62,000 nucleotides of DNA, taken from positions 73,485 to 135,484 of the forward strand of contig NMRA01000195.1 of assembly GCA_002633005.1 (NCBI GenBank). The letters are read 5' to 3'. The stretch comes from Phoronis australis (Eukaryota > Phoronida > Phoronidae). Position numbers and translations under genes: made by a program. A model generated the notes under the pieces. The model did no database searches. It saw only the letters and a program-made list of their open reading frames with translations, and was not told the DNA's origin. Of this stretch, positions 1-13,100 are shown piece by piece. How positions within the stretch are numbered: position 1 is the stretch's first letter; each line of letters starts with the position of its first letter.

Positions 1-112
1 CTCTCTCTCTCTCTCTCTCTCTCTCTCGCTCTCAATTTCACTCTGATTATTTTTCTCACTCTCACTCTCTCTCTCTCTCTCTGTTTCTCTCTCCCTCTTT
101 CTCTGGACTCCC
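1..112. repeat. (CT)n microsatellite
   Basis: Almost uninterrupted CT/TC dinucleotides with a few T and A interruptions. A second CT tract lies at 23686-23763. Both are followed by a homologous unique segment (495-668 and 23764-23926), at different distances, so the tract may belong to a dispersed repeat. Confidence 0.9.
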
Positions 113-1998
113 CATGTTTACAACGAATACTTTAATCTCCTCAAAACTCCTAACATATCCTCTGTGTTACTCACGTGTGAATTAAAACAAGCCTCTGTCC
201 TCTTATCTTTCTCTATTAACTTAGAAAGAGTTTTGGTGTTTGGACGTAATTGATCAATTTTAAATCGGTTATTCCATGCAACGCAAATACGTTAAAATGT
301 AGTGACAATGCCTGGTGTCAATCATCAACGAATTATCGGTTCACCCAAGCCTCAAAATATCTTCTAATGAAATTGCAATTGATAAATCGTCTAATTCATA
401 ATGTAAAATTGATATCACGTTGACGGGGTATGTGATTAACACTTTTAAATACAACCAAACCTCTGATATTGTGTAGGACTTGATCATGCTTCATTTCCGC
501 GTTTATTGAATTTGTTTCCTCCGCTTAATTACGGGTATAATTCAGTACCTTTCGTAATCCACAACCCCTGTATTAGAGATTTGTCAGTGGCTTTATTAAT
601 TTTTTGACAAAATTATTGCCTGTACCAGTTTGTTTGTTTAAATAAATTATTAGACCGATACGGATATGTCAAGAAATCACCCAGGCTGATTTGCTGTCAA
701 AAATAATAAACGATCATGTCCTAACGAATATTGCATCCGTTCTCGATTCCATCCATGGCTCTTAGAATGATGAAAAAATTAGTTCATGACACTGTTTTTG
801 TTAGCCAAGAAACGGATGCGTTTGACGCATGATTTTAGTGTACGCGTTACTCCACTGAAGAAGATTTCTCACTTGATTTAACTGGGGAGTCTTTGAGAAC
901 CAAAGATTATATGTCCAAACCGCCATATGCTGTTAACTACAGACCTTTCATCCAAGCACGCACTTCCAGTATCCAAGTTGAAAGGTGTACGTTTACAGCC
1001 TCAGAAATGCAAACGATGTTGACCACTCAATCCCAGAAATAAGTAAACTGAAAAACTTTCATTTGAAGGTAAGTTGCGAAACAATTCAATGTATGGGCTG
1101 TATGCAATTACATAAACTATTTTGACTGTTTATGGTTTTTTTCAGGGATATCACAGTGACCGTGATTAGTCATACAATCTGAGAACCAGTTTCAGGGCTG
1201 TACGTGGTCTAAAACAAAAGTTAAATTTTCGATGGAAGGCCTGTTGGGTTAATGGCGAATTATGAGTTGAGTATTCTTTCCTATAGCTGGTATTTAAAAA
1301 AAAAGTAACTTGTATTCTAATACTTACTACTAAGTAACCTAATTCAAAAGGAAAATTGGTTGTTTGGAAGGCATATGGGGTGATTTTGGAGACCCCTGCT
1401 TCGGAATGCAAACCAGTGGATCTAGTAGTTGAGGAATGTACTGCTGCATCCCGATTGAGACCTTTCACCAATTTCACCAATCGAAAGACAAAGATGTTCC
1501 TTTGTCCAGATGATGTCTGTAACAGCATTTTGGAAAGACATGAAAAGATTGGCGAATCTAGGATATAAGTCTCGTACTAGACAATCGTGCGTACAACGCG
1601 ACTGCATGATAGTGAAGGCTCGTAGCTACGAAGAATAGAGAGTGGTCGGGAGGGCGTTTCCTCCTTCCGCCCAAGGGGAAATTTTGTTTTCGCACCATGA
1701 TTTCTGAAGTATAAACAACTGTTTCCTTGGCCAGATCGATATTTGCGACTAGCGCGACTAAATCTCACGATCCAGATCACATTCTGGAATCCGACGTCAC
1801 TGCACGGGAACTTTTCGACTCGATACGTTGCCATAAAAATACTCTTGATTCTAGGCTTTTAGATACCTTACGATGGCAAACAGTTTATGTGGTCTTGACG
1901 CATACTCATGACTAATTCAAATACTCTAACACTATGTGCGTATTAACCTCAACTCTTGGAAGAAGAATTTTTTAAATAAAACAATTAACAATTCTTGT
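113..1998. other. Non-coding DNA, no gene seen
   Basis: AT-rich sequence with only short open frames (up to 120 codons) that overlap each other on both strands and have no recognisable domain. The one recognisable item is the repeat piece at 495-668. Confidence 0.6.
495..668 (+). repeat. Dispersed repeat, copy 1 (pair with 23764-23926)
   Basis: Shares long blocks with 23764-23926 in the same orientation, including TGAATTTGTTTCCTCC, ACCCCTGTATT, and TTTGTTTGTTTAAATAAAT followed by TTAGACCGA. Non-coding. It is probably a fragment of a transposable element or a duplicated 3' flank of the transporter unit. Confidence 0.65.
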
Positions 1999-3020
1999 TT
2001 TAAAGAGTTCCCACTATGAATTTTCTTAGTTTATGACGTTTCAATTAGCTAATATGAAACGAACACCATGAAATCTAGATAAATAACCACTTTGATGCCA
2101 AAAAGCTGCGACTTTTTCAATCTAAAGAAAAAAATAGTTATTGCTAAGTTTCCTGTAAACTGATGCATTAGGTGGAAGACGGTTGGTCACTTGACAATCC
2201 ATGGCAATGTAGGAACACAGCAGGTCAGAAGACGAGGATGAGTTTGAGTAATTATTATGGAGACAGAGGGGAGTGGATACGGGCATCACACTCAAGTACA
2301 TGTACATATCTTTGAATAATCAGACAATGACTTCCATTTCCCATTTAGCGAACTTTCGTCGGCTTTGAGGCCGTATCAACTCGATCCATTTGCGCGAGAA
2401 ATGCTGCAGACATATGTGAGTCGCTACCAACTGAACAATGGTTTGTCAGTATTCACAAAATAAACACTTTTAAGGATTATTAAACTAATAAGCACAGTGA
2501 ACGTCGGTTACTCGTGTTCACTATTCTGATGATGGAATGAGGACAGTCTAAACACAATGCATAAACATAGTTGTAGTAGCGGTCCATCTGTGAGCCGGGG
2601 TCGCGTGCCAGGCATCACTCGCCCTAGATTGCGAGCAGTTTGTTCGTTATTTTTAAAATTTGCAAGTGCACTTACAAGGTGGCGATTTCTTCATTGGAAT
2701 GCCGCTTTGGTGTGTGCGGTATGAACACGATTCTTTGAAATGTGCTGAAAGAAGTGTGGCTTCCGACGGAGTCGCACGTTCCACACTGACATTCCACTCT
2801 GTTGCGGCGCACAGACCGATGCAATTTCTGTGCAACTTCCATGTACTAAGAAAAGTTGAACACAGAGACGTTCTCAGTTAACTTTTGTCACCACAGCTAC
2901 CACAAACGCACGTTTTCTTGTCCGAAAAAGGCGGCTAACCGAGGACTTACCCCACAATTCTTCAGTATCGCACTGTTAAAAACAACAACGGCGGAGACGG
3001 TCTTCCACCCAATGCGTTCA
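1999..3020 (+). repeat. Dispersed repeat family R1, copy 1
   Basis: Aligns by eye to 15028-16140 in direct orientation over about 1 kb. Shared blocks include the CCCACTA start, GCTAATATGAAA, AGTTATT followed by the AAGTTTCC motif, GAACACAG, GGTCTAAACACAA-like sequence, and near the end CAGTATCGCACTG. It is non-coding and diverged. The second copy carries a MITE that this copy lacks. Confidence 0.7.
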
Positions 3021-3345
3021 ATCCCGATAAGTGGCGTAATGCATCAATCAGCCTACTCAAACATCACAACTCACTTACTTAAAGACATAGTTTCACACCA
3101 AAACAACTGCTTTTCAACTCAAAGAATAGCGTTGCAGGAGCCCGTTACTTGGGCTAGTTACTGTCCGCACAGCGTGATTAATTAGATAAGCCCAGCAGTA
3201 ATGACCTTCTCCGACTTCAGCCGAGTCAATTCTGAAAACAGACTAGGCGGTTACATAAGCGTCTGCGATGTCGAGTCCGGAAGACAACTGTGTTCTAGGA
3301 ATGAACTCGGCTGGTAAACCTCAGTCACACAAGGCAGAAACCAAC
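3021..3345. other. Non-coding DNA, no gene seen
   Basis: Nothing recognisable. It is the sequence immediately upstream of the acidic exon-like frame at 3346. Confidence 0.5.
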
Positions 3346-3592
3346 ATGGATTACGAAAGCTTTAGCGACGAGCCTTCCAACGACGAGGAAATTTTAAAAA
3401 ATCTTTTGTGACGATGAAGCGTCGGACACAGACAATATGCACAACGACCATCGTGAGCGTGTTCTTGACAACATAAACGGGCCCTGCAGGTTCGAACCAG
3501 TGCCTGCAAGTGTCCCGGTCGCTTTGGATGAAGAGACAGCGGCGAATCCCGAAGACAATGACCGCACAACTTCAGACGTTTTATCATGTTAG
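3346..3592 (+). pseudogene. Acidic N-terminal exon, frameshifted, transposon-associated type
   Basis: An ATG at 3346 opens an acidic frame starting MDYESFSDEPSNDEEIL that stops at 3409. The reading then continues in the next frame from about 3413 with DNINGPCRFEPVP and further acidic residues, to a TAG at 3590. The TAG overlaps a plausible splice donor (AG|GTAAAT at 3592/3593). Acidic N-termini followed by a YRFEP-like motif are common in invertebrate predicted proteins of the P2X7-intracellular-domain-like, transposon-linked class. That match is from memory and weak. The frameshift lies next to a run of A residues, so the copy looks dead. No downstream exon was found. Confidence 0.3.
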
Positions 3593-4164
3593 GTAAATGG
3601 AAAACAAAAACAATGCCGCGAGTTTGAATGCGAATATGTTTATTTTCGATTTATTTATAATACCCGATACTTCAAGTTAAATAAAAAGCAATTTCAAACA
3701 TCGGGACTGGTAGACGGATAAACTGCGATATGCAAGACTATTTGCCGTTTTGTCCTACGTTTCTTGATTTGCGTAGGTTGAAAGCAAGGTGGGATAAGTT
3801 TTTTTGTAGGTTATGGATTGCAATTTGTATTTTATGACAAAAGCTTATTTTTGATTTTAGCTCTATTTTAAGTAATTACTGAACAGAGAGGGGGTCGAAA
3901 CCATTAAAAATCACCCGCACTCGAATTAATTTAATCCCCATAATGTTTATTTAATTGCAAAAATACGACAGGTAAGTAGCATTCAACCAACTACACACAA
4001 TTATGTTGCAAAAATCGTAATTCAAAAGAAAAGCGGCTTCCGACAGTGTCGTTCGATGTTATACGCCATTAGTAATGTTGTTCGCTTACTAGTGTGGCCC
4101 AAGGCCTACTAGTTTCCGCGAAGCGACAGCTACAGTTTTGAATATTATCTAAAATTTCACTTAC
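3593..4164. other. Non-coding DNA, no gene seen
   Basis: AT-rich with no recognisable coding or repeat signal. It would be intron of the 3346 exon or of the minus-strand THAP exon if either were real. Confidence 0.45.
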
Positions 4165-4383
4165 CTTGGTTTCCAACCATACTGCGATTGCAGGCTGTCG
4201 ACCTCGAAAACAGTCTGCAGAAAAATGTTTACTCCATATCACCGAATACGGCGACACTCCACTAAATTTTCTCGTGGACCTCACGAAGTCTTCCCACCTG
4301 CGACGCAGTCTGGGGTTAGTGGGAAACCTATGTAATGACACCCCAGAGTGACCCAGACCCTGACACATTGTCACAGCCTCCAA
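4165..4383 (-). pseudogene. Degenerate THAP zinc-finger exon
   Basis: The minus-strand frame from 4383 contains a THAP-like segment: GVSLHRFPTNPRLRRRWEDF, then about 20 residues later SKHFSADCF. THAP domains are DNA-binding C2CH zinc fingers found in P-type and Kolobok-type transposases and in host factors derived from them. The exon ends in a perfect donor (ACCAAG|GTAAGTG, last base 4165). Of the four expected zinc ligands, one N-terminal Cys and the final His are present. The second Cys is missing and the third is replaced by Trp (VIWSKHF), so the finger cannot fold normally. The frame is otherwise open, so this is a recent relic or a repurposed exon. It is not close to the THAP remnants at 17180 and 54283, and no transposase core is visible nearby. 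Confidence 0.55.
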
Positions 4384-5340
4384 TCACACAACAGTCCGGC
4401 ATTGTTCTTCAAATTTTTAATCGAGTTGAAGTATAAAAATATGTTTAATGTCGAAACAAGTATTCCAATTGCTACACAGCAACAGTGATACGTCGTGCGT
4501 AGACAGTGCGAAAGACGTGCGGCTGTACTCGAACACTTTATTGAGGACACATTGCTAACTACTGTGAAATGTTTATGGCAACGCACAAGACCATGTGCAT
4601 ATGTGTCACATTTCAGAGAATTAATTGGCAAAACTTGCATAATAAACCCATTATAACAAACAGAAAGCTTCCATTTGTGCCAGATAGTCCCAGTACAAAC
4701 CTATGGACAGACTCGGCAGTGATCGGGTCCGCTTCCTGACGTGACGTGATTCCGAAGATAGCCGAAGTTGAAAATTTTCTGTTCTAGAAATTTTGTGGGG
4801 AATTGGGAGCGTGTTTTACACGAATAATAGAAGAATATGGGATATGAAATAAAAAGAAATGTGGTTCATAAGCAATCTTTATTAACAGTTAACACATGTG
4901 TATACATATTAACTACAACTAAATAGCTGTGAATCGACCTCTTTAACATACGAACACAGCTCATTTTGTGAATTTACATAACATGGCTACCCTTCCAAAA
5001 AGTATGGCTCCGGGTCTTGCATCCACTAAGAAACACAGGTAATGGAGTGCAAACATAGCATGGGTAACTATAAACACTCTTTACGCACTCTTCCTTGAGT
5101 CATACATGTACACATTATTCTTTATTAGATGATTTTTGAACAGCTGCAAAAGCCGTGTTTGGAATGTATAAACGGGGATCGGCTTAAAATTAGGTATGTG
5201 AGTGGTGTTCATGAGTGTTTGACCATTGTTTTTCAGATAGCCTGCCAATGGAAAAGATAACATGCATGTATACTATCTTGTTGATTTTTGCGTTCGGAGG
5301 TGTAAGAGCGCGACAGCTAGTACTCAAACAACAGGAAATT
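4384..5340. other. Non-coding DNA, no gene seen
   Basis: Overlapping short frames only. It includes a TACATGTA palindrome near 5105. Confidence 0.5.
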
Positions 5341-5556
5341 CACACGGTACAACGGATGGGGTTTGAAAGTCATACGGGACAACAGATGAGCTCTCAATTA
5401 AGTCATACGGTACAACGGGTAGGACTCTGAAAGTCATACGGTACAACGGGATGGGCTCTGAAAGTCATACGGTACAACGGGTAGGACTCTGAAAGTCATA
5501 CGGTACAACGGGGTGGGCTCTGAAAGTCATACGGTACAACGGGGTGGGCTCTGAAT
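5341..5556 (+). repeat. Tandem array of a 31-bp unit, about 7 copies
   Basis: Successive units read GTCATACGGTACAACGGG then TGGGCTCTGAAA with small variation (GTAGGACTCT or GGTGGGCTCT). The central copies (about 5402-5556) are nearly identical and the first two are diverged. It lies about 340 bp beyond the nearer gene A poly(A) signal. It is a minisatellite and non-coding. Confidence 0.9.
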
Positions 5557-5893
5557 GTCATGCAGGTTACCGGCATGGTGAAAAAACTGCCGCCAGCAGC
5601 TTTGAATATTGGTTGGCTAATATTGCAAATTTCTAAAATTTAGGACAAGTTTGGACCCCAAATGGCCTAGGAGCACAATTGCAAGCAGGAAAACCGCCAG
5701 AAATGTGAATGATACCATGGGTCGTTTTTGCTAGCCTTTTATTGGAGGCATGAGCTAATCCATGAACACAAGTAAGAGCGCTTCGTCCCATCGTCACCTC
5801 TGACTAACACTGGACACGTTCTGACAATAACTACTGTTTAAAAGTGACTTGGGTGGTAAGAAAACAAACTAATTGTTATAGTAACTTGAGAGA

Positions 5894-5962
5894 TTTATTA
5901 GAGTTGAAAGTTATAAGAACGATGCTCCACAACAACCCCATTAACAATATGAAGAGTTTATT
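5894..5962 (-). promoter_or_regulatory. Polyadenylation signals of gene A
   Basis: Two AATAAA hexamers on the minus strand, at 5957-5962 and 5894-5899, lie about 100 and 165 nt downstream of the gene A stop codon at 6065. They mark a short 3' UTR. Confidence 0.55.
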
Positions 5963-6064
5963 GTGCTTTTATCGTTTCAGTTTTTTCATCCACCGAGCAC
6001 CGTCGGGGTTAAGATAGCCTCGACTTCTTGGCAATAATGCAATCAAATTTACCCATCACTTTTC

Positions 6065-7131
6065 TTACAGAAAAGCTACGGATTCTTTCGAATGATGTGC
6101 CGATATAGATTTTTTAACCCGAGATTTCTCCAGAAGTTGAGAAGCATGGTGACTTGCCAGGATCTGTAGAAGTACAGCTGACAACAATCCCAAACAAGAT
6201 AATCCCAGACAAACATACATTAACGACATTTGGCCCATATTCTGCAGTAGGTAGCCAATCAGATTATCCGTACCAATGTCGACTATGCCGGTTATAACAG
6301 CTATCCACCCAAGGAAACCCACAGAAAGGCTGACATAATTATTCAACCACGACATCATGGAACACCAAATGGGCGAGGCGAAAAATCTGTAAGCACAAAG
6401 GTATATCCATAATGTTGTACGAGATGTCAGACCAAATGATAGCAGTGCGCATGAAAAGGTCGCTGCAATGACTTCGGTGAAGAGGATGACATGTACTGGA
6501 ATGAACAAACTGAACAACGAAGCCACGACACGAGACACCAAGCGTAGGAGGTTTGCAGTTGATATTAGAAACGCAGCTTCATCTTTATCAAATTTCAAGT
6601 TGGATCCTGTTGCGAACGAAAAGCCCCAAAGCGAAAGTGAAGATGTGTGGCCATACAGACAACAGAAAAAGGCCGATACTCCAATTAGCACGAGCAATCC
6701 AAATGCAAAATCCCCGCTGGCCCAATTCCGTGGAGATGCAGTTTCCAGAAAACTGCATTTTGCCGTGTCATTCGGTAAGTCTTCGCTGCGTAATTCATTG
6801 TCGGGAATCGGAATATAACGTCGTTCAAGGAGATCGAAAATGAAAAAACATATCCCAATTAATGCCACTAGAGTTGCAACAAGTATAAAGGGTATCTCTA
6901 TACGCGCCTGTTCAGTGTTAAGAGACCATTTCGTAAAATTGTGGGCGTTCACTTGCTGCAAAGACCTGTTGAACAGACTGTTATTTTGTGCCCCTTGTTT
7001 CCGGGAATCGGAAACGAAAGATTTACTTATCAGTGGAGTAAGGGCTTGTCCCACGGAATAACCCAATGACAAAAGATGCAAGTGAAACGCCGCTCGATCT
7101 CCCCCCATCGAACTGATTACGTGAGGTTGCA
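6065..7131 (-). CDS. Gene A exon 4 (terminal coding exon)
   Basis: The acceptor TTCTTTCAG ends at 7132 and the exon starts with TG, the last two bases of a Leu codon split 1+2 with exon 3. The ATG at 7150 lies in the intron and is not used. The exon encodes residues 146-500, TM5 to TM12. The C-terminal tail is short and basic then ends SVAFL, and the stop is followed by poly(A) signals within 110 nt. Confidence 0.85.
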
Positions 7132-10100
7132 CTGAAAGAAAAAAACACATGTTCTAAATATATTGATTTTTAAATTATCCATTAAGCTTCAGCTTACGGA
7201 CCATACGAAATAGAGCCCGCATCATAACTCCTGGGACTCATAGAAGATGGAAATTTGTGACAACCAGAGACCAAGCAATGTGGTGCCCGAAGGTTGCTCA
7301 ACGAGGGAGGGGTTAACATTGTGGCGGCATGGGCGTCTTTGAAATCCTCAAATAGATAAAGGCTCTCGTTAATTCAGGAGACTTACACCCAGTTAAGTTT
7401 TCCTGACACCAACTAAAGTTTCTTTGCCTTTTGATTAAGTGTGGTTCAAAATTCAGTTGGAACTAACACATGAAATTGAAAAAAATGAATGGCAAATGTT
7501 CTTTTCAAATGTCCTATATTTTCCAAGGCCATGAAGTCCCAAGAGGTAAATGACACGCTGAGGCCAGTTTTTGAAAAGAAAATTGACCAAGTTTTGTGTT
7601 CGATTTATTTGGGAGATGAAAACCTAAGGTATGCAAATAAATTAAATTAAAAACTAAGTTTGCAATTTTCGGCGACTTACTGAAGAACAAGTGTTGTGCA
7701 ATTGAACAGACAGGTGGCACGCTAAGATGAATAAAATTCTTGCTATCTCATGAATAACATGCACTTAAGACGATTATTACATTACGTACGTTGCAGGTAA
7801 AGTTCACGTACATGCAGTTTCGTTCTTACATGTACATGTACGCCGTTGTTATACACTTAAATATTGCTGTCCCACACTTACAGATCTGGGAGACTGTTCT
7901 AGCGGACACGGCGAAAAATACTAGTACACCAAGCACCTCGACACATGGCGCAAAAGGCATCATTGCGTAAAACAGACAACCAACAATGCAACCACCAGCA
8001 ATCGCCAAGTTACTCCTGAAACAACGTTTATGTATAAATGCAATGCATGATGTGAGCCCGCGAAGCACGTCTTATATTTGCCTATTTTTGTTATTGCTTT
8101 TCAATTGAAACAACTCGTGAACTTTATGATTTTTGTGAAAATTTCAACACATCGGAACGTGAATAACTCTGCACTAGATGTTGTAAGCTGATCGTTTCGT
8201 CTGGTAATGCTTGAACAAGATTTTTGACTAGCCTTGGCTTTCCATGCCTTTTTAATTTGAAAGTACAACACAATTTGAGAAAGGCTGTCTTCTTCCACTT
8301 GCTTGCCACGTTGTCATTTGCTTATTAAACTCTTTTGTGCACGTGCGTTTGCGTTTCGATTTGCATAACAAATAAGAGCATCGAGCTAATAATAATGTGA
8401 TCGCAACAGGAATTCTGCCAAATTCAAATAGTGAGGTGGACTCAATGCCCATCATCACTTTACGTTAACATGTACACAATTCATTTCACGTTTGCACCCA
8501 AGCGACGTATCGCAGTTGCCGCAAAACATCGTATAAACGTGAACAAATCCATATGTCAAAGGCTTGTCGCAAAGTAAATCAGTAATTTCTTAAATCCGGA
8601 GAAACTCAGAAATAAATACTTAAAGCTGCTTTCCCAGTACTTGCGTTGGCCAAATGTAACATTGAATTAGATCTTTGTCAGTCAGCTCATAATATTCCTT
8701 CCCGTGATTTGATTATTTTTCCATATAGGACAAAAACATTCATCAGCCAGCCATGGTCACTCTTTGGAGTTTCTTTAGGTTGTCCAAAACTAAAATGACG
8801 ATTTCAAAAACGGCGCATGTACACCTTTCTGTGGCGTAAGTTGAATCACATATTGGTAAGGTCGACTTCGTTACAGTAGAGTACCTACTCATAACTGAGA
8901 TAAACAGGGTGAAAAGTATCCACCTTGAGAACTGATTGTCTGCTTCCAAAAGTTACGTTTCGAGTTTTAGTGAATTTTATGATATAAAAGAAGTGCTTGT
9001 ATGTCCATCGCCAGCAAACTAGAAGAAGTTTTGTAATAGTCGATTTGTATCTTAATTTCTCAAAGGATCTTCCGTAGTAAAACATACATTAACTTGTCTC
9101 GTGAACATATCGTCACGACTCAGCAAAATCACGAAGTTCTCTTGTATTATCACACATGTAAAGCAATTACAAGCATTCAGAAACTGTCACTTTTCCGAAC
9201 TATTTTCCCCATGTCACTGACCTATCACTTTCCTACGCGCCATTTTCAAATCTCATTAAAACATATAGACTAATTTTTATTGACACAACCAAGCAAAAAC
9301 GCTGTACCTTGACAGTTTCGGCTACTCAGAACAGTCATCTTTGGAAGGTATTGGACACTAGGTGGCGATGTGATGAAACTGTTCCGGATTTTAGACAATT
9401 TATATCCCCCATCGTCTCTGTTCATTACTGACCCACTTTTTTCATCCAAATAGACTCCCTAATCCGTCTAGATCTCAAGTTCTTTTCCGACTCGACAAGT
9501 CGGGCGTCTTTCCAGTTAAACACGTGGTTAAACCTCACCAGTGAATTGTGGGATGATCACAAGATTACTCAGGATCAGTATATACATAGACTATTACATG
9601 GCGAAGTCGTTATCCCCCGTTATCTAGAGCCCGAGTGAATTTTGGAGAATTCTCGCCCGAGGGGCGCTTTATCTATGCCAGATACTAAACGAGAACATTG
9701 CATTGAATCGATCTACCTTTTTGACTCGCTGCTTTGTAAGTACATTTTATGTCAGAGGCCCGGGGTCGGAGGTCGTGACCTTTTAAGAAAAGCCGAGCTA
9801 TTTTTTGTCAAGTAAGGCTTATACTCAAAACCAATTGGAAATTTAAACAAAATAGTAATGAAGTGAATCTATAACTTAAGGTTTAGCAACTATTATAGCT
9901 TACTACGCATTTTATCACGATAAGCTTCGACCGGGAAAATATCGTTTGCTAAAGTAGGTTACCACTAGTAACTGACTATAATGTTCAAGTCAAAGGATCC
10001 TGACGACACGATACTCGCATTCAATTTGGAGATCGGTGATTTACAAGTGAGAGAACAAGAGAGAAAAATTTCACTGAATTAAAATATCGTTTTTATGGAA

Positions 10101-13100
10101 ATTATGCGTCATATTTTTCATAGCGTATAAATATCGGTGCAATGCCCTTTGCTGAACATGCGTTTGTTGCGCGTTCTCATTTAAGTATTCTAGTTTCACG
10201 TTCGATGACGTCGGCCGCTGAGTGGTGTATTGTTAAAGTAGGAGATTCGTAACTGTTGAGGCCCGGGTTCGAATCCGGCCTCGGTTTCCCGCCAACATGT
10301 TATCTCACTAGTGAGATAACTTTAGGGCTATTACACGGTTGTATCTGCCATTCGAGGCTAATATTGTGGTATAAATACCTTTACCCCACTGCTCATGTGA
10401 TTCCCCTACTGTACTGTAGTGTACTCCCATAATACATAAAGAGAGTTACCCTATCCGTCCTATCGTAGATAGTACAGGTCCTATTGCGTACAATTTATCT
10501 CGCTCACTCACCGATATTCTTACAGAGGATCTGTCTCATTAAAACATGTTTTCGAAACTCTGTGACATGTTGAATAATTGTATGTTACAGATTGTAGGTC
10601 ATCTAGTGGTAACAAACATTGACAACTAATTTGTGAGAGTAAAGGATGTTATTAGGACAGAAGGCAATTTAGCTAACAGCTAGCAATTATCAATACATGC
10701 ACAATTCATGTTTCTGTTTAACTACCAAAGGTTAGACAAGTGGGTATTAGCCAACCCCTCGTTCTCGTGTTTTCAAAATGATTACTTGCGACAGACAGAA
10801 TTCTCTCAAAATATCATCTATGCCATGACAATCCGCGGGCCAAGACAAGAATCACGCAAAAACTTCGTGACAAGTTGCCAAGCATAGACATCTTTTTGAT
10901 AGCCGTCATTTTGAATTACGCAAAGGTTTCTGAGAAAAATGTCGGTGTTCGCAGGAGATTCGCAGCAACTCACCTGCAGATTTAGTACGGAGTATGGGTA
11001 CGATGACAAGAGCGTCCAAAAGAACAGCTATTGTTCAAATCAGGTTACAGGTTTTAAGTATCAATTGTAGTGGTTGTAGTATGAAAATTATACCAAGATC
11101 GCCCAATTTTAGTAATGAGATAAGTGAATGTAGGTGTGATATAGCAAAATGATTTTTGCTACAATCCAAAAATCTTTTCTTAAATGAGCGTAAAAGATTC
11201 TATTGGATTTGTTTGAGTTTACGCAATAGTTGATTTTCCAAGCATGCCAGAAGATTTTTTTGTCCTCTATGTTATTTAGTGTTTCAGTTTGATTCAAAAA
11301 CAGGCCTGCTTTGAATTCCGAGCCATCCGATGGAGCGCGCCTGAAAATTGCGGATAAAAATGAAGACATTCAGTGCCGTAAACAAGTTAGACGTATTTGA
11401 AACGCCTTATGGAAGACATTAGAATAACATTCCATTAACAGTGAAAATATGATCTGTCAAGCTCCAGTTGACAAAGGAAGTTATTACATCCGAAAATTTC
11501 AAATTTCAGTTGATCCATTCTTGTTGTTTTATTTACCGATTTATATTCTACATTTCGTGAAACAGTAGTATCCTTGGGAGGATCTGGATCGCCTTATTTA
11601 GTTTCAGATTTATTACTTTGCGCGTGTAAGCGCAGAGTACTGTTGTTCCTGGGTTTTCTTCAATTTTATTCCTCTTATTCTTCTTATTACTCTGCGCGTG
11701 TAAGCGCAGAGTACTGTTGTTCCTGGGTTTTCTTCAATTTTATTCTTATTCTTCTTATTCTTCTTCTTATTCTTCTTCCGGCCATTTTTGAGGCTTAATA
11801 ACTCGAAATTGGGTGCAGGTGCTTCCTTTAAATTCAGCATATGACTTTTGACAGTATATAAATTTTGATTGGTTACATAACCATATTCCATATTGCACCG
11901 GAAGAGCTCGCTTGGTGCAAATGTCATATGATTTTTAAAATGCTGCTCCTTCAGTTTTAAAGCTATCTTTTTCAAATTCGGTGCGCAGGTATAGGTCAAC
12001 ATGACCATTTAAATATTACTTTTCTAAGTAATCGGGTCATCCAATCAGGTGAAATGGTTCAAAGGTCATTAGGTGCAAACTAAACTTTTGAGCTAGACAC
12101 TTCAAATTGATAGGTCTGATTGCCACAGGTAAATTAAATAGGAATCCAAATTTTCAGGTCATTAAGTGCAAACATGAGGTCATTAGGTGCATTTTTCTAA
12201 AAATTTGATCTTTTCAATCAGCAAGTACATGTATTCTGATGTGTCAACCGTTAGACAACTGTGATTCTCAGCGTTAAACACATTTTTCATGGGCTTTGCA
12301 ATAATTCTCCTAAAGATGCTGAAAATGCACCGGATAAGGTCCATTAGTGCAAAGGTCATGTAACGTTCAACATGTTATATCTCTTACGTTTTTCAAGGAA
12401 TTCTTTTCAATAGCGGAGTTGCAACCGAATCGATTTAACGATTGCGCATGTCCAGAAATTAGGGTGCGCAAAGGCTACTGGGATTGTTGATCGTAAACGG
12501 GATGACCGACTGGTTTGCACGACGTGTAATTTGTGTGCATTAAACTACGCTGCTGTATGTAATTCTGCCGCTATTCGCCCCAATTAGCGCCCATGGCTCA
12601 ACAAGTGCCCCAACGCGTTTTCAGACTTTGCTAAACTAAGCCCCCAGCCCATGAACTACATGCGAAAATGCCCTTACCTACAGTTCTAACGTCTCCAATT
12701 TATCAATTGAAAGATCCGACAGCCTGAATTTGTAACGGACCACGAGCCTCACCGTTATGTCCGTATACACTTCAAACTTACGCCGCGATTCAAAAATAAC
12801 GCAGAAGTTTTGCTGCTCTTGCGAGGGATGTGCCCCACTACGCGGGTCTGGACTTTGAAAACAGACACAGCGTACTTGTCAAATAGCAGGATTGCATTGT
12901 TTCTTTCCAGTACAGATCTTCTCCGGCCTCAAACTTCTTTGTGCATGTGAAAACCGTGAATCGAAGACAAATAAAAAAAACTCGATCAGTGTTAGCACGC
13001 GACCAAGAAGCGCGCGCTGCATAATGTACCGACTGTCATCGAAGATTAATCGGGTAACATAGCATCGGCAAATAAATATTGGCACTAATTTCCGAAAGTT

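Noticed and set aside
5341-5556. CRISPR-like array
   Set aside because: The units are contiguous tandem repeats with no unique spacers, in an animal genome.
6468-7061. Three plus-strand open frames of 73-116 codons
   Set aside because: They are antisense shadows of gene A exon 4, whose minus-strand frame has membrane segments and clear paralogue similarity.
7131-7150. ATG codons at 7150 and 25451 as start codons of single-exon genes
   Set aside because: Both lie upstream of strong splice acceptors (CTTTCAG), and the preceding exons join in frame at homologous positions.
10205-10290. Functional tRNA gene
   Set aside because: The B box is good but the T-arm and acceptor stem do not pair fully and no anticodon arm can be assigned.
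11613-12008. 131-codon minus-strand frame
   Set aside because: It is largely low-complexity lysine/asparagine sequence from the TTCTTATTC tract and duplicated hairpin unit.
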